DNA of 64,000 bases from Rhizosaccharibacter radicis (lineage in GTDB: Bacteria > Pseudomonadota > Alphaproteobacteria > Acetobacterales > Acetobacteraceae). Shown piece after piece: positions 16,209-25,160 of the stretch; the first letter of the stretch is position 1, and every line of letters starts with the position of its first letter. Where the stretch lies: the NCBI GenBank assembly GCA_024508355.1, contig JAMZEJ010000010.1:1-64000 (forward strand), in the 5' to 3' direction. Below the pieces are notes generated by a model that was not told the origin of the DNA, did not search any database, and was given only the letters and a program-made list of their open reading frames with translations. The position numbers were made by a program, and so were the translations under genes.

Positions 16209-16513
16209 CTTGCCGGCCATTCCACCCCCCGCCGATGTGATCGCCGACAAGGCCTATGACGCTGACGACCTTCGGGATTTCCTTATCAAGCAGGGCACCA
16301 GGCCGGTCATCTCGCCAATGCCAAACCGCCGCGCCTTGCCGCCCTTCAATGCCGTCGCCTACCGCCAACGAAACCTGATCGAGCGCGCCTTCTGCAAGCT
16401 CAAGGATTGGCGCGCGATCGCAACCCGCTACGACAAAACTGCCAGAAACTTCCTCGCGGGGATCTGCCTCGTCCTCACCGTCACAGCCTGGGTCAGATGA
16501 GTCCAGAACCTAG
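16209..16513 (+). mobile_element. IS5-family insertion sequence, 3'-end fragment
   Basis: This fragment encodes the last 95 or so residues of a DDE transposase (PPADVIADKAYDADDLRDFL; RNLIERAFCKLKDWRAIATR; ending VLTVTAWVR). It ends with the terminal repeat whose outer end is CCAGAACCTAG. It is nearly identical at protein level to the complete element at 49617-50453 (only a few differences) but lies in the opposite orientation. The 5' two thirds and the other terminal repeat are missing, so it cannot transpose alone. Confidence 0.85.
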
Positions 16514-16680
16514 GGAAGGCTTGTGGAACAATTGCCCCAAGGTAGAACGAAGATCTGAGACTCAGTCAAGTTGTACAAGGCTTACTCTGTTGTGGATGTG
16601 GCATGGTTCTCTGCGCCTTGAAGTCAGCATCTATCGGTCTAGGAGTTCCGACTGGCTTAGGCCTTGTGCGGAGTCCGGAT

Positions 16681-17120
16681 GTGAGTGGCCCATTTTGGCT
16701 GACGGACGAGCGGATGGAACAGTTTTGGCCATCCTTTCCCACAAGCACCGGTAGGCCTCGGGTCGAGGACCGTGTGTGTTAGGCGGCATCATCTTCGTCA
16801 ACAGCAACGGCCTGCGATGGCGGAATGCGCCGCTGGACCATGGTCCAGCAAGACGATCTACAATCGCCCGAAGCACTGGAACGAGATGGGGTGAGTTGTC
16901 GGCAAGATGGAAAGGCCGGCTGGAGCAGGAGCAAAGCGAAAGCCGATCATGATCGCCGCGGTCTATGCGAGGGAGTACCGCAAGGCGTCGAGCTGCGTTA
17001 GAAAGGAGCTGGACGCCTGATCGACTGCACCAAAAAGAGCACGAACACCAAGTTCCCGCCTGTCGCCGATGCGAAAGGCCGTCGCTTGAGCGTCTTCGCC
17101 CTCGCCACCGTCGCGTTTTG
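16681..17120 (+). pseudogene. Degenerate IS5-family transposase remnant
   Basis: From a GTG at 16681 the plus strand reads MSGPFWLTDERMEQFWPSFP then TGRPRVEDRVC and a stop. A neighbouring frame continues VLGGIIFVNSNGLRWRNAPL. Further on, a segment SKTIYNRPKHWNEMG is recognisable, and around 17020-17080 a frame reading IDCTKKSTNTKFPPVADAKG matches the core of the same transposase type. Multiple indels and stops show long decay. It belongs to the same family as the fragment at 539. The 170 bases between 16514 and 16680 contain no gene. Confidence 0.65.
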
Positions 17121-17142
17121 CTAGGAGCAGTGAGTCTGAAGC

Positions 17143-18708
17143 TCAGCTAGTTTGACGTCGGCCTTCACGTTCCTGCACGAAGAGGGCACGCAAACGTCGC
17201 GCTGCCTCATCATAAACATTCGGGTCGCCCCACGCATGCCGTGGATTAAGCATCGACCATGGAACATCAGGAACGGCGTTCGGGATAGCCAAATCGAAGT
17301 GCGGCTCATGCTGAAATTGAGCATCAGCAAGGCCATCAGCGAGGATTGCGCGCAGGATCGCACGCGTGTGTTTGAGCGAAATCCTCTGCCCGACGCCATA
17401 GGCACCACCTGTCCAGCCAGTATTGACCAGCCAGCAGGTCGCGCCATGCGTCTGCAGCAGTCGCTGCAGCATGGCACCATAGATTTCAGGCGGCCGTGGA
17501 AGAAACGGAGCGCCGAAACACGTACTGAACGTCGCTTCGGGGTGACGACCCAGGCCAGCCTCGGTTCCAGCTACCCGTGCCGTGTAACCCGCGAGGAAGT
17601 GCTCCATGGCCTGCTCCGCCGTCAGTCTGGACACAGGCGGCAGCACGCCGAATGCGTCCGCTGTCAACATCACGACGTGCCGTGGGTGCCGACCGCGCCC
17701 ATCCGGTTGCGCTTCTCCAATGAAGTCGATCGGGTAGCAGGCGCGCGTGTTCTCCGTCAGGCTTCGGTTCGCCAAGTCAAGCCGGCCATATTCATCGGCG
17801 ATCACGTTCTCGAGCACGGTACCGAAGCGATGCGACGCACTCCAGATCTGCGGCTCGGCCGCTTCGGCAAGGTCGATCACCTTCGCATAGCAGCCGCCCT
17901 CGAAGTTGAATACGCCAGCCGTCGACCATCCATGCTCATCATCGCCGATCAACGGACGATCCGGATCGGATGACAGAGTCGTCTTGCCGGTTCCGGACAG
18001 ACCGAAAAACAACGCGACGTCCCCATTACGGCCACGATTGGCCGAGCAGTGCATCGGCAGGACGCCCTTCTCAGGAAGGATCCAGTTCATCACCGTAAAG
18101 ATGGCCTTCTTGATCTCACCAGCATAGCGCGTGCCAGCGATCACGACCAGCTTCTGGGCGAACGACAACGCGATCACGGTGCTGGACCGGACACCGCAGG
18201 ACATCGGGTCGATTGTGAGATCAGGAGCGTGCAGGATCACGTAGTCCGGCTCGAAATCCTTCAGCGCCTCGGGCTCCGGCCGGATGAACATGTTCCGGGC
18301 GAACAAGGCATACCAGGCGTGTGTTGTGACGAGCCGGACTCGTATGCGGTGTGCGGGATCGGCGCCGGCATACAGATCCTGCGTGAACAGTTCCTGACCT
18401 GACAGGTAGCCGCGGACCTGATCCGTCGATCGCGCGAAATGCTCGACCGACAGCTTCCGGTTGACCTTTCCCCACCAGACCGATCCCGTGCTTTCGGGCT
18501 CGTCCACGATGAACTTGTCCTGGACGGAGCGGCCGGTATGCGCTCCCGTGGCGACGACGAGCGCGCCATGCTCAGACAGCGCCCCTTCGCCTCGCCTGAG
18601 CGCATGTCCTGCCAAAGCGGCGGCGCCGAGATCGGCATGCACCTCACGAACCGGGCGTACACCAGTGCCTGACAGGGAACCGGGATGCATGGTGGAGACC
18701 AACGTCAT
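17143..18708 (-). CDS. pckA: Phosphoenolpyruvate carboxykinase (ATP)
   Basis: This 521-residue protein has the usual length and motifs of ATP-dependent PEPCK: TGAHTGRSVQDKF (substrate Arg), LPMHCSANRG, the P-loop kinase-1a motif GLSGTGKTTLSSDPDR, the kinase-2 motif IGDDEHGWS, and the FEGGCYAK metal region. It converts oxaloacetate and ATP to phosphoenolpyruvate, ADP and CO2, the entry step of gluconeogenesis. The ATG at 18708 is preceded by AGGAGAGG. It lies 45 bases downstream of pcaF in the same direction, which suggests co-expression with 3-oxoadipate breakdown, whose succinyl-CoA enters the TCA cycle. The final residues are basic and variable. The gene looks intact. Confidence 0.95.
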   Translation of the reverse strand: MTLVSTMHPGSLSGTGVRPVREVHADLGAAALAGHALRRGEGALSEHGALVVATGAHTGRSVQDKFIVDEPESTGSVWWGKVNRKLSVEHFARSTDQVRGYLSGQELFTQDLYAGADPAHRIRVRLVTTHAWYALFARNMFIRPEPEALKDFEPDYVILHAPDLTIDPMSCGVRSSTVIALSFAQKLVVIAGTRYAGEIKKAIFTVMNWILPEKGVLPMHCSANRGRNGDVALFFGLSGTGKTTLSSDPDRPLIGDDEHGWSTAGVFNFEGGCYAKVIDLAEAAEPQIWSASHRFGTVLENVIADEYGRLDLANRSLTENTRACYPIDFIGEAQPDGRGRHPRHVVMLTADAFGVLPPVSRLTAEQAMEHFLAGYTARVAGTEAGLGRHPEATFSTCFGAPFLPRPPEIYGAMLQRLLQTHGATCWLVNTGWTGGAYGVGQRISLKHTRAILRAILADGLADAQFQHEPHFDLAIPNAVPDVPWSMLNPRHAWGDPNVYDEAARRLRALFVQEREGRRQTS

Positions 18709-18753
18709 GTTTCCTCTCCTATCCTGCTGCTTGTTCTGACTCGTTGCGCGACG

Positions 18754-19959
18754 TCAGACGCGCTCGATCAACGCCGCGATCCCCTGGCCCACACCGATGC
18801 ACATGGTCGCCACGGCGCGACGCAGGCCGAGCGTTTCAAGCGCGTTGACAGAGGTCAGGGCGAGTCGGGCCCCCGACATCCCGAGCGGATGACCCAGGGC
18901 GATCGCGCCGCCGTGGGGATTCACGTGTGCGGCATCATCCGACAAGCCCAACCGGCGCAGCACGGCAACGGACTGGCTGGCGAATGCCTCGTTCAGCTCG
19001 ATGAAATCGACGTCGTGCAGGGACATCCCGGTTCGCGCGAGCAGCTTCTGCACGGCAGGAACTGGCCCCAGCCCCATCACGGCCGGTTCGACACCTGCCG
19101 TGGCCACTGCGACGACACGCGCCCGAGGCGTCAGGTTATGGCGGCGGAGACCATCCTCGCTGGCGAGAATCAGGGCAGCAGCACCATCGTTCACGCCCGA
19201 AGCGTTACCCGCCGTCACGGTCCCGCCCGCGGCACGGAACGGAGCCTTCAATGCCGCCAGCTTCTCCAACGTCGTATCCCCGCGCGGATGCTCGTCCGTG
19301 GACACGATCACCTCGTTTTTCCGGCCACGCACCGTGACCGGAACGATCTCACGCGCGAACACGCCAGCCTCCTCGGCCACCTTCGCCCGCTGCTGACTGC
19401 GAAGCGCGAACGCGTCCTGGTCCTCGCGCGACACGCCCTCGCGTTCGGCGACGTTCTCGCCGGTCTGCGGCATGGTGTCGACGCCATAGACCGCCTCGAG
19501 CGCAGGGTTGACGAAGCGCCAGCCGATGGTCGTGTCCTGAAGCTCCGCCTGACGGGAAAACGGTTCCGTGGCCTTGCCCAGCACAAAGGGCGCGCGGGAC
19601 ATGCTTTCGACGCCGCCGGCCAGAACCAGATCACCCTCACCGCTGCGGATCATGCGGGCGGCCGTGCCGACCGCGTCCAGGCCGGAGCCGCAAAGGCGGT
19701 TGATGGTCGAACCGCCGAGCCCGACCGGATACCCCGCAAGCAGGAGGGCCATGCGCGCCACGTTGCGGTTGTCCTCCCCGGCCTGGTTGGCGCAGCCGAA
19801 GAAGCAGTCGTCGGCCGCATCCCAGTCCACATCCGGGTGGCGCTCGCGCAGAACACGCAGCGGATGCGCGGCAAGATCGTCGGCCCGGACGTCGCGAAGC
19901 GCGCCCGCATACCGCCCGATCGGGGTGCGCACGAAGTCGCAGATGAAGGCGTCGCGCAT
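18754..19959 (-). CDS. pcaF: 3-oxoadipyl-CoA thiolase
   Basis: The 401-residue thiolase starts [20 protein letters not shown]. It has [20 protein letters not shown], a block typical of beta-ketoadipyl-CoA thiolases, the nucleophile Cys in [14 protein letters not shown], and the C-terminal catalytic residues in [19 protein letters not shown] and CIGVGQGIA. It cleaves 3-oxoadipyl-CoA with CoA to succinyl-CoA and acetyl-CoA. The ATG at 19959 follows the pcaJ stop by one base (TGA-T-ATG), so the genes are translationally coupled. General acetyl-CoA acetyltransferase activity is the main alternative, but the position after pcaIJ supports PcaF. Confidence 0.93.
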   Translation of the reverse strand: MRDAFICDFVRTPIGRYAGALRDVRADDLAAHPLRVLRERHPDVDWDAADDCFFGCANQAGEDNRNVARMALLLAGYPVGLGGSTINRLCGSGLDAVGTAARMIRSGEGDLVLAGGVESMSRAPFVLGKATEPFSRQAELQDTTIGWRFVNPALEAVYGVDTMPQTGENVAEREGVSREDQDAFALRSQQRAKVAEEAGVFAREIVPVTVRGRKNEVIVSTDEHPRGDTTLEKLAALKAPFRAAGGTVTAGNASGVNDGAAALILASEDGLRRHNLTPRARVVAVATAGVEPAVMGLGPVPAVQKLLARTGMSLHDVDFIELNEAFASQSVAVLRRLGLSDDAAHVNPHGGAIALGHPLGMSGARLALTSVNALETLGLRRAVATMCIGVGQGIAALIERV

Positions 19960-19960
19960 A

Positions 19961-20644
19961 TCAGCGATCCTTTTCCTGGAGTTCCGCACCGGCATGCAGC
20001 GTCGCGCCGGTTCGGGCCTGCAGCGCCGGAAGGGTCAATCCCGGCACCATCTCCGTCACCATGAATCGCCCGTCGCGCACATCGATGACCGCGAGGTTGG
20101 TGTAGATGCGGTCCACGGCGCCGAGCGCGGTCAACGGATAGGTGCAGGACTCGACCAGCTTCGGCGAGCCATCCTTGGTCGTGTGTTCCGTCATGACCCA
20201 GACGCGCTTGGCTCCCACCGCGAGATCCATGGCGCCGCCCACGGCCGGGGCCGCCTCAGCGGCGGAGGTTGCCCAATTGGCGAGATCTCCCTTCTCCGCG
20301 ACTTGGAACGCGCCAAGCACGCAAAGGTCGATGTGCCCGCCGCGGATCATCGCGAAGCTGTCCGCGTGGTGGAAGAACGACCCTCCCTGCAACAGGGTAA
20401 CGTGCATCTTGCCGGCGTTGATCAGCCACCGGTCGATGTCCGCCTCCGCCGGCGCAGGTCCCATGCCCAGGATGCCGTTCTCCGAATGGAGAACGACCTC
20501 CCGACCTTCAGGGATGTGGTCTGCCACGACTGTCGGGATGCCGATGCCCAGATTCACGTACCATCCTTCAGGGATGTCCTGTGCGACCCGGCGCGCCATC
20601 GCGGCGCGATCCATGGGAACAAACGGCATCCTGCTGTCGCTCAT
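19961..20644 (-). CDS. pcaJ: 3-oxoadipate CoA-transferase subunit B
   Basis: The 227-residue subunit contains [16 protein letters not shown], the [10 protein letters not shown] segment with the catalytic glutamate of class I CoA-transferases, and [15 protein letters not shown]. Together with PcaI it moves CoA from succinyl-CoA to 3-oxoadipate. Its ATG overlaps the end of pcaI by four bases. Length and motifs are standard. It is homologous to acetoacetate transferase AtoA/ScoB, so the substrate assignment relies on the adjacent pcaF and hydroxyquinol genes. Confidence 0.92.
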   Translation of the reverse strand: MSDSRMPFVPMDRAAMARRVAQDIPEGWYVNLGIGIPTVVADHIPEGREVVLHSENGILGMGPAPAEADIDRWLINAGKMHVTLLQGGSFFHHADSFAMIRGGHIDLCVLGAFQVAEKGDLANWATSAAEAAPAVGGAMDLAVGAKRVWVMTEHTTKDGSPKLVESCTYPLTALGAVDRIYTNLAVIDVRDGRFMVTEMVPGLTLPALQARTGATLHAGAELQEKDR

Positions 20645-21318
20645 TGTTCGGCCTGCGGGTCATGATGGATGACGCGGTCGACGAAGATCCCCGGCGTCAC
20701 GACCGCTTCCGGGTCGATCGCTCCCAGTGGCACGACATGGTTCGCCTGCACCACCGTCAACGCCGCGGCCGTCGCCATGACGGCGTTGAAGTTGCGGCCA
20801 CTCTTGCGGAACGTGCAGTTTCCCCAGCGATCCGCCTCCCACGCTTCGACAAGCGCGACGTCGGCCCGGAGCGCGTGCTCCAGCACGTAGCGCCGGCCGT
20901 CGATCTCGCGGGTTTCCTTGCCCTCTGCGATCCGGGTTCCGTAGCCCGTAGGCGTGTAGAACGCGCCGATCCCGGCGCCGGCCGCGCGGATCCGCTCTGC
21001 CAGGGTTCCCTGCGGCACAATCTCCAGCTGCAGCCGCCCCGCCCGGAACAGCTCCTCGAACACGACCGAGCCTGCGGATCGCGGAAAAGAGCAGATGATG
21101 CGACCGACCCTGCCGGCTTCCATGAGCTTCGCCAGGCCCACCCGTCCCGCGCCGGCATTGTTGGCGATCACCGTCAGATCGCGCGCGCCCTGCTCGATCA
21201 GCGCCTCGATGAGCATGTCCGGCTGACCCACCGCGCCAAATCCGCCAACCATGACAGTCGCACCGTCGCGGATGCCGTCCAGCGCCGCGGCGGCAGTGTC
21301 GACGATCTTGTTGATCAT
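20641..21318 (-). CDS. pcaI: 3-oxoadipate CoA-transferase subunit A
   Basis: The subunit of 225 residues starts MINKIVDTAAAALDGIRDGA and has the alpha-subunit glycine-rich motif VMVGGFGAVGQPDMLIEAL, IANNAGAGRVGLAKLMEAGR and a FYTPTGYGT segment. The ATG at 21318 was chosen over an in-frame start at 21375 because AAGGAG precedes it and homology begins there. It is the first gene of pcaIJF-pckA. Upstream is a GTTCG-N5-CGAAC site of the kind bound by PcaR/PcaU-type IclR proteins. Confidence 0.92.
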   Translation of the reverse strand: MINKIVDTAAAALDGIRDGATVMVGGFGAVGQPDMLIEALIEQGARDLTVIANNAGAGRVGLAKLMEAGRVGRIICSFPRSAGSVVFEELFRAGRLQLEIVPQGTLAERIRAAGAGIGAFYTPTGYGTRIAEGKETREIDGRRYVLEHALRADVALVEAWEADRWGNCTFRKSGRNFNAVMATAAALTVVQANHVVPLGAIDPEAVVTPGIFVDRVIHHDPQAEQ

Positions 21319-21348
21319 CGGCTCAAGATCTCCTTCGAGCCTGCTTCT

Positions 21349-21363
21349 GTTCGCTGTGCGAAC
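21349..21363. promoter_or_regulatory. IclR/PcaR-type operator upstream of pcaI
   Basis: GTTCG-CTGTG-CGAAC is a perfect 5-base inverted repeat with a 5-base centre, 31 bases upstream of the pcaI start. It closely matches the GTTCG-containing half-sites known for PcaU, PobR and PcaR regulators. The IclR gene directly upstream is the obvious candidate binder. The 155 bases between this site and the IclR stop hold no gene and probably the pcaI promoter. Confidence 0.6.
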
Positions 21364-21518
21364 ACTTGGTCGCATAGCGCCCCGGCAATGTGGGCGATTG
21401 ATCGAGATCGATCAAGCAGAAGATGAAAAGATTGACTCCCTGACGCACGACGTCGCGGCGCGCGCATGTATCTGTCGGCTTATTTCACGATCATCACTGG
21501 TGCGCAGGCAGGAAAACC

Positions 21519-22295
21519 CTACGGCAGCCTCATCGTTGCAGGCCGCAGCGTGTCGGCCGCTTGCTGCAGTGCGGACAGGAACAGCCTGCGCAGCTCCCGC
21601 GCCGGCATCTGTGCGGCCTGCACGCCGACGTTGAGGGCCGCGACGACATGACCGTTCGTATCGATGAGCGGCACGGCCAGCGATCGTAGCCCGAGCTCGA
21701 GCTCCTGGTCGAGAAGGCAGAAGCCCACCCGCCGGACCTCGTCGAGCGCCCGAAGCAGTTCCTGCCGGTCCGTGATGGTTCGCGGCGTCCGCGCAGGCAG
21801 CTCGCGCGGAAGCGCGCGTTCCAGCGCCTCGGCCGCGAGTCCTGCCAGCAGGACACGTCCCATCGAGGTGCAGTAAGCGGGAAGACGCGAGCCCACCGAG
21901 AGATTCAGCGAGAAGATCCGCCGGGCCTCCGAGCGAGCGACATACAGCACGTCGGTTCCATCAAGCGTCGCCAGGGAGAAGCTCTCGCCGAATTGGCGGT
22001 TGAGCCCGTCCAGAACCGGCTGCGCCAAACGGGCAAGCGTGCTGTTCGCGATGGCGGCGCTGAAGGACAGCACCTTGGGCGTCAGCACGAACGCGCGTCC
22101 GTCGGCGACCAGATAGCCGGTCGCGCAAAGCGTCAGCAGCGAGCGCCGCACGCTGGCGCGCGGCAGTCCTGTTTGTCGTGCGACGTCGGATAGTGTGACC
22201 CCGTCGGGGTGGGCGGCGCAGACCTGCAGCACATCGAGACCGCGGGCAAGCGCGGTGACGAAATCCCGGCCAGCCTCGTCGGCGTCCTCGCTCAT
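21519..22295 (-). CDS. IclR-family regulator (PcaR/PobR type)
   Basis: This 258-residue protein has an N-terminal winged helix (ALARGLDVLQVCAAHPDGVT, LSDVARQTGLPRASVRRSLL) and an IclR effector domain (SLATLDGTDVLYVARSEARR; GSRLPAYCTSMGRVLLAGLA). The PCTSMGR-like block is typical of the beta-ketoadipate subgroup (PcaR, PcaU, PobR). It lies between the SDR gene and pcaI, all on the minus strand. It probably responds to a pathway intermediate such as 3-oxoadipate and controls pcaIJF and possibly the hydroxyquinol operon. An 11-base inverted repeat overlaps its own start codon. Confidence 0.85.
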   Translation of the reverse strand: MSEDADEAGRDFVTALARGLDVLQVCAAHPDGVTLSDVARQTGLPRASVRRSLLTLCATGYLVADGRAFVLTPKVLSFSAAIANSTLARLAQPVLDGLNRQFGESFSLATLDGTDVLYVARSEARRIFSLNLSVGSRLPAYCTSMGRVLLAGLAAEALERALPRELPARTPRTITDRQELLRALDEVRRVGFCLLDQELELGLRSLAVPLIDTNGHVVAALNVGVQAAQMPARELRRLFLSALQQAADTLRPATMRLP

Positions 22296-22316
22296 GGAAG
22301 CAAGATTCCATGAGCG
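22289..22316. promoter_or_regulatory. Long inverted repeat over the start codon of the IclR gene
   Basis: CGCTCATGGAA (22289-22299) and TTCCATGAGCG (22306-22316) are perfect 11-base arms separated by six bases. On the coding strand the distal arm contains the ATG used as start, and the proximal arm carries a second, out-of-frame ATG. The element could be an autoregulatory operator or an mRNA hairpin that hides the initiation codon. Confidence 0.6.
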
Positions 22317-22342
22317 ATCCAGCTTGGAAAGGGGTGCCCGCC

Positions 22343-23128
22343 CTAAACGAGCACCATCCCCCCATCGAACATCAGGATCTGGCCGGTCATGTAGTCGGAT
22401 GCCGGCGATGCGAGAAAGAGCGCCATGCCGGCCAGGTCCTCGGGCACGGCCGGGCGACCCACCAGGATTCCGCTCGAGAAGCTGTCCATGAACTCGCCGC
22501 GCCTGGCGATCACCCCCTTGCCGATCATGTCGTCCTCGAGCTTCTCCCAGAGCGGCGTCCTGACGACGCCGGGCGCGAAGCCGTTGACGGTCACGCGATG
22601 CGGCGCGAACTCCCGCGCGCCCGCCTGGGTGAGCGAGATCACCGCCGCCTTGCTCGCGCAGTAGGGCGCGAACTCGGGATAGCCCTGGCGCCCGGCGATG
22701 GATGCGGTGTTGACGATCTTGCCTCCGCTGCCTTGTTGGATCATGTGGGCGCCGACGACCTGCATCCCGATCATCACGCCCAGGGCGTTGACCCTGATGA
22801 TCGACAGGAAGTTCTCGTCGTCGACGTCGAAGAACGGCACGGGCTTGTTCATGCCAGCGTTGTTGAACAGGATGTCCACCCGCCCGAAGCGACCGATCGT
22901 TTCCGCGAGAACGGCCTCCATCTGCGTCCGCTGCGTGACGTCCGCGCCGACGGCCAGGGCGTCCCCGCCCGTGTCCCGGAGCTCCGCCGCGAGTTGCTCG
23001 GCACGGTCGGGGTCGAGGTCGGCGACGACCACGCGCGCGCCCTGCCCATGCAGCGCCCGCACGATCGCCGCGCCGATCCCCTGGGCGCCGCCGGTGACGA
23101 TGGCGACCCGATCAGCTAGGTCCGGCAT
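22343..23128 (-). CDS. Short-chain dehydrogenase/reductase
   Basis: This 261-residue classical SDR has the cofactor motif VTGGAQGIGAAIV, an Asp after beta-2 (VVADLDPD) indicating NAD(H) preference, NNAGMN, the catalytic Ser in IVNTASIAGRQGYPEFAPYC and the YCASKAA Tyr/Lys pair. The start ATG at 23128 has GGAGG upstream. It is the last structural gene of the minus-strand catabolic operon, 20 bases after the zinc dehydrogenase gene. The substrate is unknown; the context points to oxidation of a hydroxyl on a polyol or alicyclic intermediate. Confidence 0.85.
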   Translation of the reverse strand: MPDLADRVAIVTGGAQGIGAAIVRALHGQGARVVVADLDPDRAEQLAAELRDTGGDALAVGADVTQRTQMEAVLAETIGRFGRVDILFNNAGMNKPVPFFDVDDENFLSIIRVNALGVMIGMQVVGAHMIQQGSGGKIVNTASIAGRQGYPEFAPYCASKAAVISLTQAGAREFAPHRVTVNGFAPGVVRTPLWEKLEDDMIGKGVIARRGEFMDSFSSGILVGRPAVPEDLAGMALFLASPASDYMTGQILMFDGGMVLV

Positions 23129-23148
23129 CGGTTCCTCCCCTTTCTCGT

Positions 23149-24132
23149 TCAGGCGTTGACGAGCGTCACCTTGATGCACTCGCCCGGCTTCTCTCCGACC
23201 TCCAACGCTTCCAGCGCCTGCGTCAGCGGGAAGGTGTGCGTCCGGATCGGGCTGAGATCGATCCCGGTGCGCTCCAGGAACCGGATCGCGGCCGGCCACA
23301 CCCCGGGCGAGCCGATGCATCCCTTGATCGACAGGTTGCGCATCTGGATCTGGCCGAGCCGGACCGGGATCTCGCGTCCGATATTGATCCCGACCATCGC
23401 CACGCGGCCTTCCTCGCGGGCCAGCTCGAAGACCTTGCCCAGCGAGGCGTCGTGGCCGGACGCTTCCACGACGAGGTCCGCGCCCCTGCCGGACGTCAGC
23501 GCCATCACCTGCTCCACGACGTCGCCCGCGGACGGATCGACCGTGTGAGCAGCGCCCAGCTTCTCGGCCGCCGCCCGGCGATGCGGCAGCGGGTCGGAAA
23601 CGATAACCCGCGCGCCGCTGCCGATCGCCGCGGCGGCGGCCATCAGCCCGATGGTGCCGCCGCCCGAAACCACCACGGTGTCGCTCGCGTCCGTGCCGCC
23701 GACATGCTGGATGGCGTAGTAGCCGCAGGTGAAGGGCTCGATGAACGAGGCCGTGAGGTCGTCGATGCTGTCGGGCAGCTTGTGCAGCCATTCCGGGCGC
23801 GCCGTGAAGTACTGGCGGAAGGCGCCGTCGAGCGAGAAGCCGAAATGATGCACCCGGTCCGGCAGCCGCACGACGCATTCGCCGACCACCCGGTCGCCCA
23901 CCTTCAGGCCCTTCACCGACCGCCCGCACGCGGCGACACGTCCCGACCATTCGTGGCCGGGCGTGACGGGATAGGAGATGGGGATGATGTAGCGGCCGCC
24001 GAGCAGCTCGTAGTCGGAATGGCAGATCCCGACCGCCGCCATCTCCAGCAGCACGTCGTCCGGCCCGATCTCGGGCTGTGCGACGTCGCGGACCACAGGC
24101 CGTCCCGGCGCGTCGAAGCTGAGGCTCTTCAT
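23149..24132 (-). CDS. Zinc-dependent alcohol dehydrogenase (MDR superfamily)
   Basis: The 327-residue enzyme has the catalytic zinc ligands in GICHSDYELLGG (Cys) and PGHEWSGRV (GHE), and the cofactor motif VVVSGGGTIGLMAAAAA. The structural-zinc loop with four cysteines appears absent, as in some sorbitol dehydrogenase-like enzymes. It resembles polyol or threonine dehydrogenases. It sits between the SDR and the Gfo/Idh/MocA genes in one operon and is a candidate for oxidising a secondary alcohol in the upper pathway. Confidence 0.85.
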   Translation of the reverse strand: MKSLSFDAPGRPVVRDVAQPEIGPDDVLLEMAAVGICHSDYELLGGRYIIPISYPVTPGHEWSGRVAACGRSVKGLKVGDRVVGECVVRLPDRVHHFGFSLDGAFRQYFTARPEWLHKLPDSIDDLTASFIEPFTCGYYAIQHVGGTDASDTVVVSGGGTIGLMAAAAAIGSGARVIVSDPLPHRRAAAEKLGAAHTVDPSAGDVVEQVMALTSGRGADLVVEASGHDASLGKVFELAREEGRVAMVGINIGREIPVRLGQIQMRNLSIKGCIGSPGVWPAAIRFLERTGIDLSPIRTHTFPLTQALEALEVGEKPGECIKVTLVNA

Positions 24133-24158
24133 GGCTGTGTCTCCCCTGCCCGGCCGCG

Positions 24159-25160
24159 TCAGGCGACGGCTTCGGGCGTGCCGCTCCTGCAGGAACTGAC
24201 GATGGCTTCCAGCAGGGCGATGTTGTCGATCATCTGGTCGCCGGTGATCGGATAGGGCGCCCGGCCGCGCACGGCGTCCGCGAACGCGTCCAGGTTGGCC
24301 AGAACCGGCTCGGCCTTGCCGACCTCCCGGCTCTCGATCGGCTGTCCCTTCCACCCCGTGGTCACGATCCATCCATCCGGCGCCTCCACGTGCGCGCGGT
24401 CGCGGATGTCGATCCATCCGTCGGTGCCGAAGGCGGCGAAGCGCGACACGAACGGCGTCGTCAGCGTCGCCGAGATGTAGGCGGTGCCGCCCTCGCGGAA
24501 CCGGACATAGGCGCTCATCGTGTCGCCGGACGGGAGCGACGAGGCCAGCTGCTCGGAGGTCGCCAGCACCGACCGCGCCGGTCCCATCAGCCGGATCGCG
24601 AGGTCGGTCAGGTGGATCCCTGTTGCTGTCATGCCGCCGGCCGGCGCCTGGTCGGGATGGAGCCGCCAGTTGGACTGGTCCATGGTGACGAACTTGTCGT
24701 GGCTGAAGTTCGCCTCGATCTGCAGCAGCCGCCCGAGCCGTCCGGCATCCGCGTGCTCCAGCAGCTCCGCGACCGGCGGCTCGAACCGGCGCTCGTGCCC
24801 CATGCCCAGCACCAGCCCCGCCTCTTCGCACAGCCGCACCGCCCGGACCGCCCCGTCTCGGGTCAGGGACAGCGGCTTCTCGCAGAACACGTGCTTGTTC
24901 GCGGCCACCGCCTCGGCGATCTGCGCGTCGTGCAGGTTGTGCGGCGTGGCCAGGATCACGGCCTCGTAGCTTTCTGGAGGAACGGCGGACAGCGTTTCGA
25001 AGACCTCGATGCCGGTGGGGCCCAGCGCGTCCCGCGCCTCGGCAGCGCGCGGCTCGACCACGCCGACCAGCCGGAGCCGTTCCGACCTGCTCCCGATCAG
25101 CCCTGCCATCTTGCGGCCCCACCAGCCGAAGCCGACGAGCACCGTTTTCACCGGTTCCAT
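24159..25160 (-). CDS. Gfo/Idh/MocA-family oxidoreductase
   Basis: The 333-residue protein has the N-terminal Rossmann motif (VLVGFGWWGRKMAGLIG), the family signature CEKPLSL with the cofactor-site lysine, and the substrate-binding half with GGMTATGIHLTDLAIRLMG, whose H-x-x-D arrangement resembles that of inositol dehydrogenases. Enzymes of this family oxidise inositols, sugars and their derivatives with NAD(P). The ATG lies inside the last codons of the preceding gene, so the two are translationally coupled. In this operon it is one of several dehydrogenases that could process a cyclitol-like substrate. Confidence 0.85.
   Translation of the reverse strand: MEPVKTVLVGFGWWGRKMAGLIGSRSERLRLVGVVEPRAAEARDALGPTGIEVFETLSAVPPESYEAVILATPHNLHDAQIAEAVAANKHVFCEKPLSLTRDGAVRAVRLCEEAGLVLGMGHERRFEPPVAELLEHADAGRLGRLLQIEANFSHDKFVTMDQSNWRLHPDQAPAGGMTATGIHLTDLAIRLMGPARSVLATSEQLASSLPSGDTMSAYVRFREGGTAYISATLTTPFVSRFAAFGTDGWIDIRDRAHVEAPDGWIVTTGWKGQPIESREVGKAEPVLANLDAFADAVRGRAPYPITGDQMIDNIALLEAIVSSCRSGTPEAVA

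Noticed and set aside
15983-16225. Possible small minus-strand gene before the IS fragment
   Set aside because: No ribosome-binding site, no family resemblance and its start overlaps the IS fragment; several equally poor frames overlap it.
17152-17973. Long plus-strand open frame opposite pckA
   Set aside because: It has no family features and mirrors the high-GC pckA gene on the other strand; the PEPCK motifs make the minus strand the coding one.
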